The notes under the pieces: model-generated
Database searches by the model: none
What the model saw: the letters and a program-made list of their open reading frames with translations, nothing else
What the model was told of the DNA's origin: nothing
Part shown: in pieces, positions 48,001-60,160 of the stretch
Layout of the letters: each line of letters starts with the position of its first letter
Numbering within the stretch: position 1 is the stretch's first letter
Assembly: GCF_001949145.1 (NCBI RefSeq)
Contig: NW_019091466.1
Coordinates: 531,869 to 595,868 of the forward strand
Length of the DNA stretch: 64,000 nt
Origin: Acanthaster planci
Lineage: Eukaryota > Echinodermata > Asteroidea > Valvatida > Acanthasteridae
Direction: 5' to 3'
Translations under genes and position numbers: made by a program

Positions 48001-49743
48001 GTAGGTGGAGACCAGGCATTCATTTCGACTTCTGGCCTTCCTGGTTAGCGGCCTATTTGCAGTGCTCTCAGGTTATCATCAGCAGAACACATTGTGTTTG
48101 TAATGAATGCTGTTCAGATCACCTTCTGTGGTCCATTGACAACCGTGTTTTGGGGCTGATGTTTTTTTGAAACGGTAACCAATATCTGGTAGTTTTTACA
48201 TTTTTAAATTCTTGGGAGGAATTTCAGGAAATGTTCTGGAATCTTTTCAGATTGCAACAATCTTAAGTCCCTAAAAGATACTGCCACCAACTGTGTTGGT
48301 GGAGGAGGTTAATGGCCCCCACCAACTGATCAAACCATACTTTTACCTTATATAATTTGCTAAAAGTGTGATGAAGTTGCTGAAAATGGTTTGGAGACCA
48401 CCTTGGCACTTGCTTTCTTATTAAAGAGTATTGAATTTGGTACTGATGATGAAATATTCTGGAATATGTAGCAGAGCAAGAGTTGGAAATTAAATTTAGT
48501 ACTTCCATGGTGATTCATCAATGCTTTTGTCAGATTAGCATTTTGTTGTTTTTGTTTGCACTGATCATGTTTGACAATGTCTCACCATACATTTATCAGT
48601 TTATATGCACCCTTTGCACTTTGTCTCCAACATGGCTGCCTGTTGCTTGCTGTGTGTGTTTGCACAATCACATATACCCCTGCACCAACATTAACAGCTA
48701 TGCAAGGTAAATATATAAAGGGCTTTTTACTCTGATATTTTTCCCAAAGTGTGTTGGCCATAGTCCAGTATTTGTGCATGTGTTTGCATTCCATTGTTTA
48801 CTTTTATTAATCAAGTGTGGACTTCGTAAACAAAGATTGTGAAGTGATATTTATCAGACTTTAACAACACCGACAAACTTCCCAAAATCTCTGAGATATT
48901 TCTGGTTATTTTTTGAGTTGCACTCTTATTGATATTTCTTCAGATAACACTCATCAAGAACATTACAGTTTTTAATAGCCATAACGTACCACAATGACCA
49001 TAGTTGTCGATGACTATAAAGGTTACAACAATGATTGTTGCAAATTTGACAAACTTTCCATGTAATTAATAAGAATGTCTGGGTCTGCTGTAGCAGTGGT
49101 TCCAGTACTTGTCGTTTTGAATCCTTTGATTTGCTAATATCAAGAAGAACATTAAGAAAAACTGTCGAGAAACTCCAGTTTCTTGCATTAGCGCACCCAC
49201 AAAAAAAGCAATTTGACCGCTTCAATCATGCCTTATATTGATAATAAATTACTTTATGGGGAGTAAATAACATGCTACAACTCTAAAAATGTTGTTGGTG
49301 GAGTGAAGCAGTCGTCAACAAATGTCATACTTATAGGTGTAAGGGATAGTAGTTTTAAAGACTACTGTCATATACGAGTGTCACTTTAGGACATGTCAAG
49401 GACACAATACATGTACTTCTGATTTGCAGTGACTTTCTTCTTAGATTTTGCATTTGTTTTAAAAAATCTGTGTGATTACAGATACCAAAGTATAACAGTT
49501 TTTGGTATTCTCATTAATTTTGTCTGCCCTGGGAACTGTTTTACAAATACTGATGCTATTTCATATTTTTCAGCAATTTACCACCTTTTTTTTATTGTAA
49601 CCAAATGAAATCCATTCTCAAATGACTATCATGATGCATGTTAACTGATATTGATATGCTGACTTTATTTGCCTGCTGCATGCTTCTTGCTTGGATTGGG
49701 TTTGGTTTTATCCATCATCTCGACACTAAATGCTGTCTACCAG

Positions 49744-49767
49744 AATGATAGTGACCGTAAGGTTATG
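49744..49767 (+). CDS. DNAH3-like: Dynein exon 25, candidate 24-base micro-exon
   Basis: Acceptor tgtctaccag and donor gtaagg enclose 24 bases encoding NDSDRKVM, phase 0 on both sides. It would sit between SAKAK of exon 24 and INELIIKTAE of exon 26. Omitting it leaves the frame intact, so it may be optional or spurious. Confidence 0.5.
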
Positions 49768-52001
49768 GTAAGGAGGTGGCCATATTATCATCATTGTAGA
49801 CGCAGACCAACTCATCTTTAGATTTAGCTTTCATTTTGATTATTCCATTTTGTAGGGATAGAATTGCCAAACACTTGGAAATGATTTTGTATTTAAAATA
49901 GAAATGGAATTAAGGAAATAATTTTTAAATAGACATCTGTATTTGCATCCTTTTCCTCAAAGTTTGCTTAGAAAGATACAGTTTACCATCAGAGTCGCGT
50001 GTTTATTGTGACCTGGATATTTTAGCAAGTTGTTTTTCATTATGATTCAGACCTCCAGATGTGATCTGGAAGCTTGTTGTTCAAAGTAAAATCTAATTCC
50101 CTTTCCATTTCCAAACAAAATCACATCCAAGTAATTTAGAGTGTAACACTTAGAAACCTACTTCGAGTCTGAAAGACGGATATTTTCACAAGGATCTGGA
50201 TCTTGATGGGTAATCTGTCATTGGTTCACTGACACAAGAACCTGCCTAATGGATTGGGCAAACCACTGTAAAGATCACTGATTGAGACCGAGATCATTAT
50301 GAAACAAACAGACCTTAAGATTACATTTTTGTTGTTCCAGGATTTATTCACTCATTCTGTGTGTGCACAAAACAGTGTACATATCGAGGATATTTTAATC
50401 CATTTTTCATTTGTTAGTGAGCACTAAAATGGAACAAATTTTTTTCCAATGGAGATTTTTAAACTAGATTTCAGTCATGGAGTGCAGATATTTTTTTTAG
50501 CTTCTTGTTGGTTAATAGCAAAATTGGACATTCGTTTTTTGAGAATTTTGAAATATAGTCATCTGCCGCTGTAAAAAGAAATCATTTTGTGATTTTCAAT
50601 CATTTGAAATTCCACAGTAAATGTTGCGTTCAATTCATTTATCAATGCAATTTTTTAGGAAAAGACACATTATTTGGACAGTGTACCTTGCTTGATGTGA
50701 AGCGAATTTATGTATTGGTCAAAGTAGGAGAAAAATATAGACATAGATGAATGATCATTTAGAAACAGCACAGACTAACCTTAGTACATGTACTTGAAGT
50801 TGTAATCATTACAAACCATCTTTGAAATAGAATCCTGTAGAAATGACATCACTTCCTTGTGAAAGAGTGATGTTTTAGTGATGGGTATGCTTTAAAGGAT
50901 CAACATGTTTGTGGGAATGCATGTTTGTAGTAATTGAATGTATTCCTTTCATTTGCTTGTAATTGTAATATCACAAGGCTACAGTCTACTGGTACTTTAA
51001 TATATGTAGGTACTTCCACGAGTACACTGCAGTTCTTCTTTAAAGTACAAACAGTGTGACTTGGCTCTCTTGCTTTGCGTCGTGAATGTCCTTTGGAATG
51101 TTTTGAGCATGGAGTGCTATTGAATGGAAGTATGTATAAGGACTGGATTACTTGTTGGTTGATAAAATATGTGTCCAGAGTTCATGTGTATCATTAACAA
51201 CCTGCTATCGCAGTCATGAATCCTGATAAACATTCATAGTTTACTGATTTTCAAATTTATGTAAAATGGGTTTTTCTTTAAATAAGAGGTCCAAAGTGGG
51301 ACACACAGGACAAAATTTGAAAACTCCTTTTCTGGCTTGCAGGAAGTTTGTGTTCCACAACACATGAAGTCTACTCAAAAGATTAGTGTAAACTGATTTG
51401 TGTGTTCAGAAATGGTCAAACAAGGCACATGGATGGGATGTTGTCATAGTATATTAGAAATGTGGATAAAATGTGAGATATCTTTGTTTGTTGGAAGGAA
51501 TTTATATTGTGGTTTCACATGTAACAAACTACACCAACAGTTGTTTTGATACTCAATATCAGCAAACCTCAGAGGAAAGTGTTATTACAGAGTTTGCCAT
51601 AACATTTGTAAATTGAGAAGACTGTCAAGCACTAAATATTAATTTTTGAACATTGCAAATTTCAAAACACAGCAAAATTTATCATGTACATGTAACTATG
51701 TCCCACTTCTTTCCTGAAGATGATGAGTTTATGACCTCATATTTTTTTGTATTTAGAGAAAACGTGGTGAGACAAATGTAAATGTGAAGCTTTTTTCTCC
51801 AAGTGGTAGCCTTGCTTTATGAACTCATAATGAAAAACAGAACCACGTGGCCTTGTAGTTCTCTAAACAACCCCTTCAAGTGCATCACTGTGTTCTCCGT
51901 TGGACCTTTTATAAATGGAAAGACCCAAGATATATTTAGGCTTGCATTCCCAACTCAAACCAATCCAAGCTATAATTATTGGTGCTTTTATTCTCTCATA
52001 G
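49768..52001. other. 2.2 kb intron, no element recognised
   Basis: AT-rich intron. I found no repeat ends, RNA gene or phase-compatible exon in it. It runs to the acceptor ctctcatag of the AAA3 P-loop exon. Confidence 0.5.
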
Positions 52002-52240
52002 ATCAATGAATTGATTATAAAGACAGCAGAAACTGAACGTCAGCTGTATTTCCTGCGAAAATTTGTGAGCCGTGAGCACCCCTTATTGTTTGTGGGACCA
52101 ACTGGCACTGGCAAGTCTGCTATCACCAATGCATTTCTATTGGAGCTAGCTAAGGGTCACTACATTCCCAACAACATCAACTTCTCCGCTCAGACATCAG
52201 CCAATCAAACACAAGATATCATAATGGCCAAACTGGACAG
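52002..52240 (+). CDS. DNAH3-like: Dynein exon 26 (AAA3 P-loop)
   Basis: Starts in phase 0 and ends with AG of a split Arg. It encodes INELIIKTAETERQLYFLRK, then HPLLFVGPTGTGKSAITNAF with the AAA3 P-loop GPTGTGKS at 52095-52118, then NINFSAQTSANQTQDIIMAK. The motif is intact, consistent with a nucleotide-binding regulatory site. Confidence 0.99.
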
Positions 52241-52550
52241 GTGTGTTGTAGGAACTATACTAAGGATAAAAAAGTCTAATTAAGAACAGAATAGGACACA
52301 AACCATATTGCCATACACGTACATCCATGTAGTTTTTCGTCAAATCGATTGACTTCCTCATTTTTGTGCTTTTGAGTATCTTTACATGAAAAAAATCTAG
52401 AATGTATGAATTGTACACTTTCGTGTTTCCTGAGCACCTAGTTGCATGGTTGTATGTGTTTTCTCTTACTTCATCATCAAATGTCACTAATAAAAATGAA
52501 AGTTTGCTACACTCACAGTCTTTGTTGTGAAATTTCCCCTCTGTTTTCAG

Positions 52551-52700
52551 GAGACGAAAGGGAGTGTATGGCCCTGCCATTGGTAAGAAACTGATTGTGT
52601 TTGTGGATGATCTGAATATGCCAGCCAAGGAGAAGTATGGTGCCCAGCCTCCTATAGAGCTACTCAGACAGTGGATTGATCATGGTTATTGGTTTGACAG
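52551..52700 (+). CDS. DNAH3-like: Dynein exon 27 (AAA3 Walker B)
   Basis: One base completes Arg; it ends with AG. It encodes [19 protein letters not shown] followed by [20 protein letters not shown] and [11 protein letters not shown]. The VFVDDLNMP is Walker B of AAA3. Flanking introns are just over 300 bases and hold nothing. Confidence 0.99.
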
Positions 52701-53038
52701 GTAAGGTTTGAAGTACTTGAGTGTTCAGACCCAGGCAACCACTAATATGAATGTGACTCAAATGGTATAGAGATTGTGATCAGTTACTTGAATTTTAATG
52801 TATTTTTTGTGCCAAAAAGTCTATCACCAAATCAACTCTTTTTTTACAAGTCAGTCACATTTTCCTCATGTTTCGACTGCTGCATTACTGTACAGTTGTA
52901 GCAGGGTTAAATTTTAGCATCAGTATGATTTGAAAATGTTTCAGTGACAATGGAGCAATTAGGGCAAAGATTTACTACGTCTGTCAGAAAATTCTCTGAG
53001 AAGTTGAAGGTTGTATTTTCCATTTATTTCCATGTCAG

Positions 53039-53258
53039 GAAAGACACATCTGTGTTGCATCTGGTAGATCTGTTGATGGTGTCAGCCATGGGACCACCTG
53101 GTGGGGGGCGCAACACTGTCACCCCACGATTCCTACGTCATTTCAACATCATCACCGTAGACTCCTTTGATGAGAAGACCATGAATAACATCTTTAGCCC
53201 CATTATGGACTGGCATTTTGACCGAGGATTTGAGACGAGCCTGAAACGATTCTCAAGG
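53039..53258 (+). CDS. DNAH3-like: Dynein exon 28 (AAA3)
   Basis: One base completes Arg; it ends in phase 0. It encodes LLMVSAMGPPGGGRNTVTPR then FLRHFNIITVDSFDE, the AAA3 sensor region, and IMDWHFDRGF. The donor is gtatgt. A 144-base intron follows. Confidence 0.99.
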
Positions 53259-53402
53259 GTATGTGCCCCAGACACCTAGTCAGTTATGATAAAAGTAGCT
53301 TGTTCATTGTAACTCATTGTAACCCTGTACAGTGTGTTCTTAGGCCTTTTTTGTTGACATTTCAACTGTATCTTGATTGACATGACCATTTGCATCCAAC
53401 AG

Positions 53403-53666
53403 ATCATGGTGTGTGCAACCACTGATGTTTACACCCAGTCCATCTCCAATTTTTTGCCCACCCCTTCCAAGTCCCACTATGTTTTCAACTTGCGAGATTT
53501 TGCGCGAGTGGTTCAGGGGATACTCCTTATTCAACCCAAGTCATTGTCAGACAGCAAGGAGGCAGGGACAAAATTGATACGTCTATGGGTCCATGAGGTC
53601 TACCGAGTCTTCTATGATAGACTAGTGGATGATGAAGACAGGCAAATTTTCTTTAAGATTGTAAAG
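53403..53666 (+). CDS. DNAH3-like: Dynein exon 29 (AAA3 lid)
   Basis: Phase 0 at both ends, 88 codons, the longest exon here. It encodes FLPTPSKSHYVFNLRDFARV and then RLWVHEVYRVFYDRLVDDED, the conserved AAA3 lid. The donor is gtactg. The 1.2 kb intron that follows contains a MITE with repeated ends. Confidence 0.99.
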
Positions 53667-54160
53667 GTACTGTGTATTTGGTTTTTTCCATTCTATTTGG
53701 TTTACTAGCCACTGTTCCATACAAATGTTTTTTGGATGTGATGTTTTTAATACAGAAACCAACTTGGGGAATTTTAATTTCCTTTTCTTCCACTTTGTGG
53801 TCATGAACATCCATCACAAGGTGGATGATTTACCCATGATAGTTTCAAGTCCGACCTGTGAAGCTGAGAGTTATAGATACCACATAGAATGATTTGAGTT
53901 AATAATTGATTAAAAGGGCTTTTAATCTTGTTAATAGCTCTTTGCAATTGTCATGATCTCCGCTATGAAAACAGACTTCTTGTGTGTGTTGTTTTTTGTT
54001 TTTAACGTTCCTTTGCTTTTTAAATTTTGGCTCTGGAGCGTTAGGTGTAGAGACCTGGAATGTTTTCTAGTGATGGCTACATTAGTTTGGCTAAAATAAC
54101 TTTAAAAATGCTACCCTAAAAATGCTGCAATCAGATGTTTAAATCCAGTATCTCTATGTT

Positions 54161-54780
54161 GGTGTCAAGTCAACTCGCCCCCTGACCGACTCGCCCCTTA
54201 CCAACTCGCCCCTTTCCAACTAGCCCCCTCGTAAACTTGTCCCCCGACCAACTCGCCNNNNNNNNNNNNNNNACCGACTCGCCCCCTGACCGACTCGCCC
54301 CTAGGAATGTCAAGCAAGTATGGCCCGCCCAATGTGTAAAAAAAACTGAATGGTTCTAACCAACGACGCGACATGAACGACTCACGGACGGTGATGGATA
54401 TTTGGACATTACCAATAATCAATTATTTATTCAAATGTCTTAGAGCTTCCCGCGTCCACTGTCTGATTAGGCCGCAGGTTCAACAACTATGGCCCATACA
54501 CACGAAAATACTGAATTAGTTTTACCAATATCTAAAAAAAAAAATTTTTTTTACCCCAAATTCCACAGAAAGTAAACATCCAGCAAGCTTTAAACAGTTT
54601 AACTTTCATTATTCTCAACTTTGAGTGCCCACTACAAACCTCAGAATCTTTTTTTACGGGCAGCAATCACCGATTCCATCTCTGACTAATTGTGTTTTTT
54701 TTTATTAAATGGTGAATGGGCTTGGCAAACTTAGGGGGGTGAGTTGGCAAGGGGCGAGTCGGCCAGGGGGAGAATTGACC
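54161..54780. mobile_element. MITE-like element with minisatellite ends
   Basis: The left end is made of tandem units close to ctcgccccctgaccga and ctcgccccttaccaa (54176-54300, including 15 N at 54258-54272). The right end (54735-54780) is the inverted version, gagttggcaaggggcgagtc. The ends pair over about 45 bases, enclosing about 430 bases of AT-rich sequence. No coding sequence. I cannot place it in a superfamily. Confidence 0.7.
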
Positions 54781-54870
54781 TACAATCTCTGTTAAATGCA
54801 ACACTAAATGTTATTCTTATGTTGAGATATTTTACGACCACATCCTGTTTTTTTTCTTCTTGGGTTGTAG

Positions 54871-54962
54871 AATGTTGTGCAAAGCCAGTTCAAAGAAAAG
54901 ATGAATTCAGTCTTCAGCCATCTTCTGGGTGGAAAGCATATTACAGATGCAAACATCAGAAG
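54871..54962 (+). CDS. DNAH3-like: Dynein exon 30 (AAA3 to AAA4)
   Basis: Starts in phase 0 and ends with AG of a split codon. It encodes NVVQSQFKEKMNSVFSHLLG and ends HITDANIR. It is followed by a 6.6 kb intron holding the DIRS element and one MITE. The phase fits either exon 31 or, if that is skipped, exon 32. Confidence 0.95.
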
Positions 54963-55639
54963 GTACATGTATGGCTAACAACATTCCTGAAGTCTACAGC
55001 ATCCCATCTGCCTACCCAAACTGTCACTGCATACACAATTTTCCCATGTGCCTATTATTATACTCTGAAAAGATTCAATCACCCATGATGCACCCTGACC
55101 TCCCACAATGTAATACGGTCTTGCCGCCATAATCATCCTTTTTTTCTCTTGATCACATAGTCTTACTTCCTGAATAAAGTATTACCTTAATGTTTCCTCT
55201 ATTTGTTGGTAAGAGTGTTATTTTTGTGTATATTTGTGTTCTTTTCTTCAGTTTTTCTTGTGTGTGCACCTTGACGGTGTGTACTGTCAGTACTACAAGG
55301 TTCATTCCAGCCACACTCGTGACTAGCCTTACAAATATATATCAGGCCTTAGCCAGCTGAATTCAGAGGGTCGCTGTCGTCCTTCATAACTCCCCTGTTT
55401 CTTCAGCTGTTACCAAATGAAGAAAAGGCCTTGCCGTCAGCCGGGGGATCCCCCAGGATCTGACAAGGCCCCCTGGTTTGTTCGGCCCCATGGAGTTACT
55501 AATTGAGTGGTTAATTGGAGTGGTTAATTGAGGAAGTCTGCTTGAGCAGGGGCACCCCAAGGATTTGATAAGGCCTCATCCCCCCCGTCTCCTTGATCTA
55601 GTGCTAGCCTGCCGTGCCAGCCTGAATCCCTGAGTAAGT

Positions 55640-56980
55640 GCCCCATCGGACATTTCCCCGGGCCAGTCCAGCCATCAAGTTCACCATGCCCTCTAATTGC
55701 CTTGGCCCAAAGGAATCTATGTGGCACTTCAGCCAGTGTTCCCCTGGCGACTCCAAAGAGCTCTACCCGCCGCTCAACACCAATCAAAAAGACAATTTCT
55801 CCAGCCGTCTCCAAGAGTATGGCCACTCGCCCGCATATGGAGGACACCGGACTGAGCTCCTCCAGAGCACGCTCCGCCAGAACACCTGGCCCTGCCCCAC
55901 CTGATACGCCGTCGAGCCACTTCACAACCATATCCGCGAAAGCCTCCTCAGGTTGTGCAGAGAAAGTATACGCGCTTCTCTTCCTCATGGAATTCTCCAA
56001 ACCCAAGAAGAGGCATCGCTCTGATCAGCATGACCAACTTTCAGAGACTTCGTTGTCTGCCTTTCACTCCATCAGTGAAGCCCTCACCTCCAATGCTTGT
56101 CGCCTTGACAAACCACTACCAGCCTCCACTGCCCCCAACCTGTTCGTGGTGGACCAGCCCCTTCTACCTTCCTTCGCTGCGAACTTTCATGACACCGGAC
56201 AGGGTTCCCCACTGGAATCACACCATCCAGGCCTTTCCTTGCCGGAGCAGCACCCCGTGGAACTCGGCATAGCTCCCAACAAGGTACAGCTCTGTCTCCG
56301 ACTGGGCATCTGGTATGGTCCTCAGATGCTGACGAGGCTGATTCCATCGGCGCCTGCACCCCGTCTGAAGGTCACCTCCGTCTACCTCAGCGGGACATGA
56401 TTCGAATGTTCAGCCTTCCATCAGCTGCTTCCCGGAGAGAGACACCAGTCATTGCTCATTTAAACAACATACAAGAGGTCTAGAATCTTCCGGGTTAATT
56501 TTTCCAGAACTCCCACTCGACAGCTCCTGCATGGAAATATTTATGTGCCTTGCCAAAGCCAAGCAATGGTGTGCTCTTCCTAACCGAGCGGTGGCATTCT
56601 ATCATTTCCTGTAGGAAGATTTCAAGAACTTCCTACCAGTCCCAGATATTCCTGATGCAGCCCACAACAAAAATCATCCTCCAGGTCGGCTTTCCGGGAT
56701 GAGGATAAGGCCCTACTAGACTCTACGTTTGCAAAACTTGACAAGGCCTCCCACTTCGGGCTTTGGTGTACTGCCTTGATACTCCTATCAGAGTACATAG
56801 CTCATGCATGTGGAGAAGACTCCCCAGTCTCCACAGACTTTTTGGCCCTAGTTCTTCTTGGCCTTGACGAAGACTCAACAGTACATTGGAACACATTTGA
56901 ATATCCTGCCTGGCGACCTCAACTAGGAGATCCAGTGCCTTGGCCACTATGCACATTCCTCATGAGACATTAAGTCTCGC
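55640..56980 (+). pseudogene. DIRS gag-like coding region (broken)
   Basis: An open part at 55702-56400 is Ser/Thr/Pro-rich with basic clusters (KPKKRHRSDQHDQ). Further downstream (about 56700-56975) helical sequence LILLSEYIAHACGEDSPVST precedes the reverse transcriptase region. Frames are interrupted. The assignment comes from position before the reverse transcriptase and a gag-like composition. Confidence 0.5.
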
Positions 56981-57179
56981 CTTGAGCAGCTTCTGCTTTT
57001 TGGGAAGATCTTTTTGCCGGCAGACTTGCCAACATGCTGGAGACCGAGGCTAAGTGAATATTCCCTCAGGTTGACAAGCACCCTGCCATCCGAGCTGATT
57101 CTGCAGCCGAATCCTTTTCCTTGCAACAAGAACCAACACCTAGCACTGGAGTCAGAGAGAGACTCATTTCTTCTAAAAC

Positions 57180-57820
57180 AGACCATTCTTCATGTTCAAC
57201 CCAGCCAAATCAGAACCAGGTTCATATCAGCGTTCTTCCTCTTGCCAAGAAGGAACCAGGCAAATGGCATCCCATCACCAACTTCAACCATTGAACATGT
57301 TCATCCACCCCAAGAAGTTTCATATGGAAACCATTTTGATGGTTACACAATACCTTTTGTTCCATCCTGGGCCTCATCAAATGATCTTCACTATGCTTAC
57401 CTTCATGTTCCCACTCACGAATGGGACCACAAGTTCCTCCACTGCATGTACGAAGGGAGAGCATACGAGTTCCAGGCCCTTGCATTTGCCTGTCAACTTC
57501 GCCCAGAGTCTTCACGCGTATTGCCAAGACTGTAGCGGCTTATCTACACCAGCTGGACGTTGTGATTTTCCAGTATCTGGATGTGTGGGCCAAACGAGAG
57601 ACGAGGCCATAGTCACACCTCACCTCACCTGGGACCTCACTTATCATCTCGGCTTTCTCATCAATCTAGAGAAGCCGAACCTGAGACCATCCAAGCTTCT
57701 GACCTATCTGGGGGCAATTCTTGATCTCTGCATGAAGGGCATGATTACTCTGACGACCGTCCGAATCGTCAATCCTCAAAACTGCATTTCTCTATCACCA
57801 TCTCCTCCCACCCTTGCTTG
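57180..57820 (+). pseudogene. DIRS reverse transcriptase (broken)
   Basis: Across at least two frames: ISVLPLAKKEPGKWHPITNF with LNMFIHPKKFHMET, then a Y-A-Y-L-H-V-P region near 57395, YEGRAYEFQALAF near 57450, and LGFLINLEKPNLRPSKLLTY with LGAILD near 57650-57725. These match the order of RT blocks in DIRS/Ngaro elements (P-I-x-N-L-x-x-L-N; L-G-F-x-I-N-x-E-K-S). The YxDD-type catalytic box is damaged. Confidence 0.8.
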
Positions 57821-57959
57821 AATCCATCTCCTTGGCTGGTGGACCTTGTGCCATGGTGCAGACGCCACATGAGCCGAACCTGAGGTAGTTATATCAACCA
57901 ATGTCTTATCCCTTGGATGGGGGTCTCCCTTAATCCACATCAAGCATCAGGGAACTGGG

Positions 57960-58250
57960 ACACTGAGTTCCAAAGAAGTCACATCAATGTCCTGGAACTG
58001 CAGGCCGTTTTCAAATCCCTTTCTCATGCACATCAAAGGGAAAAATGTCCTGGTCTGTTCGGACAAGTCCACAGTGGTAGCATTCATCAATCATCAAGGT
58101 GGTACACTCTCCCCCTGGCTGTGCATTCTGACTTGGGTGACCCTCCACTGGTCAATCGATCACTCGATCAATGTGCAAGCAATCCACATTGTGGGGCCCG
58201 ACAACACAGTTGAAGATGCCCTGTTCCGTGGCATTATTCATTTGACATGA
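57960..58250 (+). pseudogene. DIRS RNase H (broken)
   Basis: HINVLELQAVFKSL (frame shift) followed by GKNVLVCSDKSTVVAFINHQ, then GGTLSPWLC, and AIHIVGPDNTVEDALFRG at the end. These correspond to the E-L-x-A-V, x-D-N-x-T/S-V-V-x-Y-I-N-x-Q-G-G and H-I-x-G-x-x-N-x-x-A-D-x-L-S-R motifs of the RNase H seen in DIRS/Ngaro elements. The last conserved D is changed. Confidence 0.82.
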
Positions 58251-58609
58251 TTCGTTTTGCACCAGGACACCTCACCCACTAGGCTGGGCTACAGATACCT
58301 TGCAGATTGATTAGACTGGGCTGCTGGCGTACACCTTTCCCCCATTGCTATGATACCACGGGTCATCTCCAAGATAGAGTGCGAACACTGTCAGATTATG
58401 CTAATTGCTCCTTTCTGGCCATTTCAGCCATGGTTCCCCAGGCTGACCAGCTCCTGGTGCACCAGCCATTTGTCCTTCCGACAAGACCGGACATTCTCTA
58501 CCAACCAAAGTCAGGGATTCTCCATCTGGCACCAGAAAACCTTCATCAAACGTGCTGGACTTTGTCCAAGACGATCCCTCTGCTTGGCAGGACTTTCTGG
58601 TGACACAGC

Positions 58610-59400
58610 GGCCATGGCTACATTGGGACGACCCTCTTTGATCCACAAGGTGTTCGACAACAGAGTACGGCATTTCACTATGTGGTGCGACGAACATGCT
58701 GTGGGTCCAACCGATGCTCATTCAGGAACTGTTGCAGATTTTTCACGTACCTTTTCAGTTCTGGTCTGCAAGTCTCCACTATCCGCAACTATAGATCAGC
58801 CCTGGCTGTCATAAATTCCGGCTTCTGGGATGGGTCCACTATTTCCGACAACACTAACCTTCAACATCTCCTGCGTGGTATGTTTGTTGAACGCCTGTGT
58901 ATAAGCGTCTGGTCATGTCGTGGGACTTAAGCAAAGTTCTACAGATGCTCTCTACTGCCCACTTCGAACCTCTCGGTAGCAAAACTGTGATATATGTCAG
59001 TGTTAAACTGGCTTTCCTTCTGGCTATGGTCATGTCCAGAAAGGGTTGTGAACTTTAAGCCCTCTCCATCACTGAGGGACATCTATGATGGGAGCCTGAC
59101 AGTGTCTACCTCAGTGCACCCATTGGCTTTCTGACCAAAATCCAGACGCCATCTTTTGATCCACCAGACATTTTTATACCAATGATTGCTTCGCATATGG
59201 GAGATGATGCGGACAAACTCTGGTGCCTGGTCCTCATGCTGAAGTAGTATGTGGCCAAAACCAAGAACTTGAGAGCTACAGTTTCCCAACTATTTATTAC
59301 TTCTAGGAAACCACACCGCCCAGCAGCAAGAGACACCATAGCCAACTGGATAGTCACAGGTATTAAATTTGCCAGCCTGACTGGCCATCTCGCCCTGATA
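58610..59400 (+). pseudogene. DIRS tyrosine recombinase (broken)
   Basis: The N-terminal (core-binding) part reads RPSLIHKVFDNRVRHFTMWC and, in another frame, TYLFSSGLQVSTIRNYRSAL. A catalytic-domain part follows: VKLAFLLAMVMSRKGCEL near 59005 (the first Arg region), DSVYLSAPIGFLTKIQTPSF near 59098, and later ATVSQLFITSRKPHRPAARD. A final GICKTACWKFSS-like segment lies near 59465. Several stops, including one near 58928, make it inactive. Confidence 0.82.
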
Positions 59401-60160
59401 ACCAGTGTCATCAACATATGAAGTAAGAGCTGTATCTACGTCTTGGTCTTACTTCTTGGATTTCCATTGCAGGCATCTGTAAGACTGCATGCTGGAAGTT
59501 TTCCTCCACAGTCACTTCATGCTACCTAAGAGATGTCTTGAACAACAACTCCGCACATGGCAAGACAATCCTACTGTCAGCAGTGCAAGGTCATAAGGTC
59601 TACCTATAGACTAAACGAAGGGACAATCAGCTTGAACCCTTTCTGGTGGGTTTGGTTTTTATTACCTCTTAATGCATACATTTGGTACCATATCTAGTGC
59701 ATACTTTTTGCTCATGGCTAACACCTTTATGTCGTAGCCAGCCCCTCCCAGATCGGTGCCACTTGTAGTGACAATATGGGTTGGTAGAACACTGTGGACT
59801 CCTTCCCCACATTGAGTGTAGGACGAGTCTACTAGAGAATACCTACCCAAATAGTCCTCTCCCACCAATCCTCCCCACTCTGGCTCTGACCTTTTGAGCC
59901 ACTTTCCAAAAGAAGGATGATCATGGCGGCAAGACTTCATTGCATTGTTGGAGGTCAGGGTTAGTGCATTACGGGTGACCGAATCTTTTCAGCAAAATAT
60001 AATAGGCACATTTGAAATTTGCATATGTAGTGACTGTTTTGGTAGGTATTCGCTTGTAGAACTGACTTACACTTACTGTGGGACAGGACTTACACTTAAT
60101 GTGGGAGAGGAAATCTGGACCATTTTCCTATATGGCGCTGTTCACAATTTGCAGACACTG

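Larger units (their letters stand above)
55011..60046 (+). mobile_element. Decayed DIRS-type tyrosine-recombinase retrotransposon
   Basis: The terminal repeats are inverted, not direct: 55011-55140 pairs with the complement of 59913-60046 (shared words: tgtgcctatta, gaaaagattc, ccctgacctcc, cttgccgccat). Between them, in order, are gag-like, reverse transcriptase, RNase H and tyrosine recombinase segments, all broken by stops and frame changes. A second inverted pair (59802-59852 with 60041-60090) lies around the right end, reminiscent of the internal complementary region of DIRS elements. No methyltransferase domain was recognised. It lies in sense orientation within the dynein intron. Confidence 0.85.

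Noticed and set aside
48698-48706. 9-base sequence (L-C-K) between AG and GTAAAT
   Set aside because: Phase-neutral, but the acceptor context is weak and nine bases can arise by chance; the 24-base candidate at 49744 is better.
55524-56006. 160-codon minus-strand open frame in the DIRS element
   Set aside because: Antisense of the gag-like region; no recognisable domain and wrong strand for the element.
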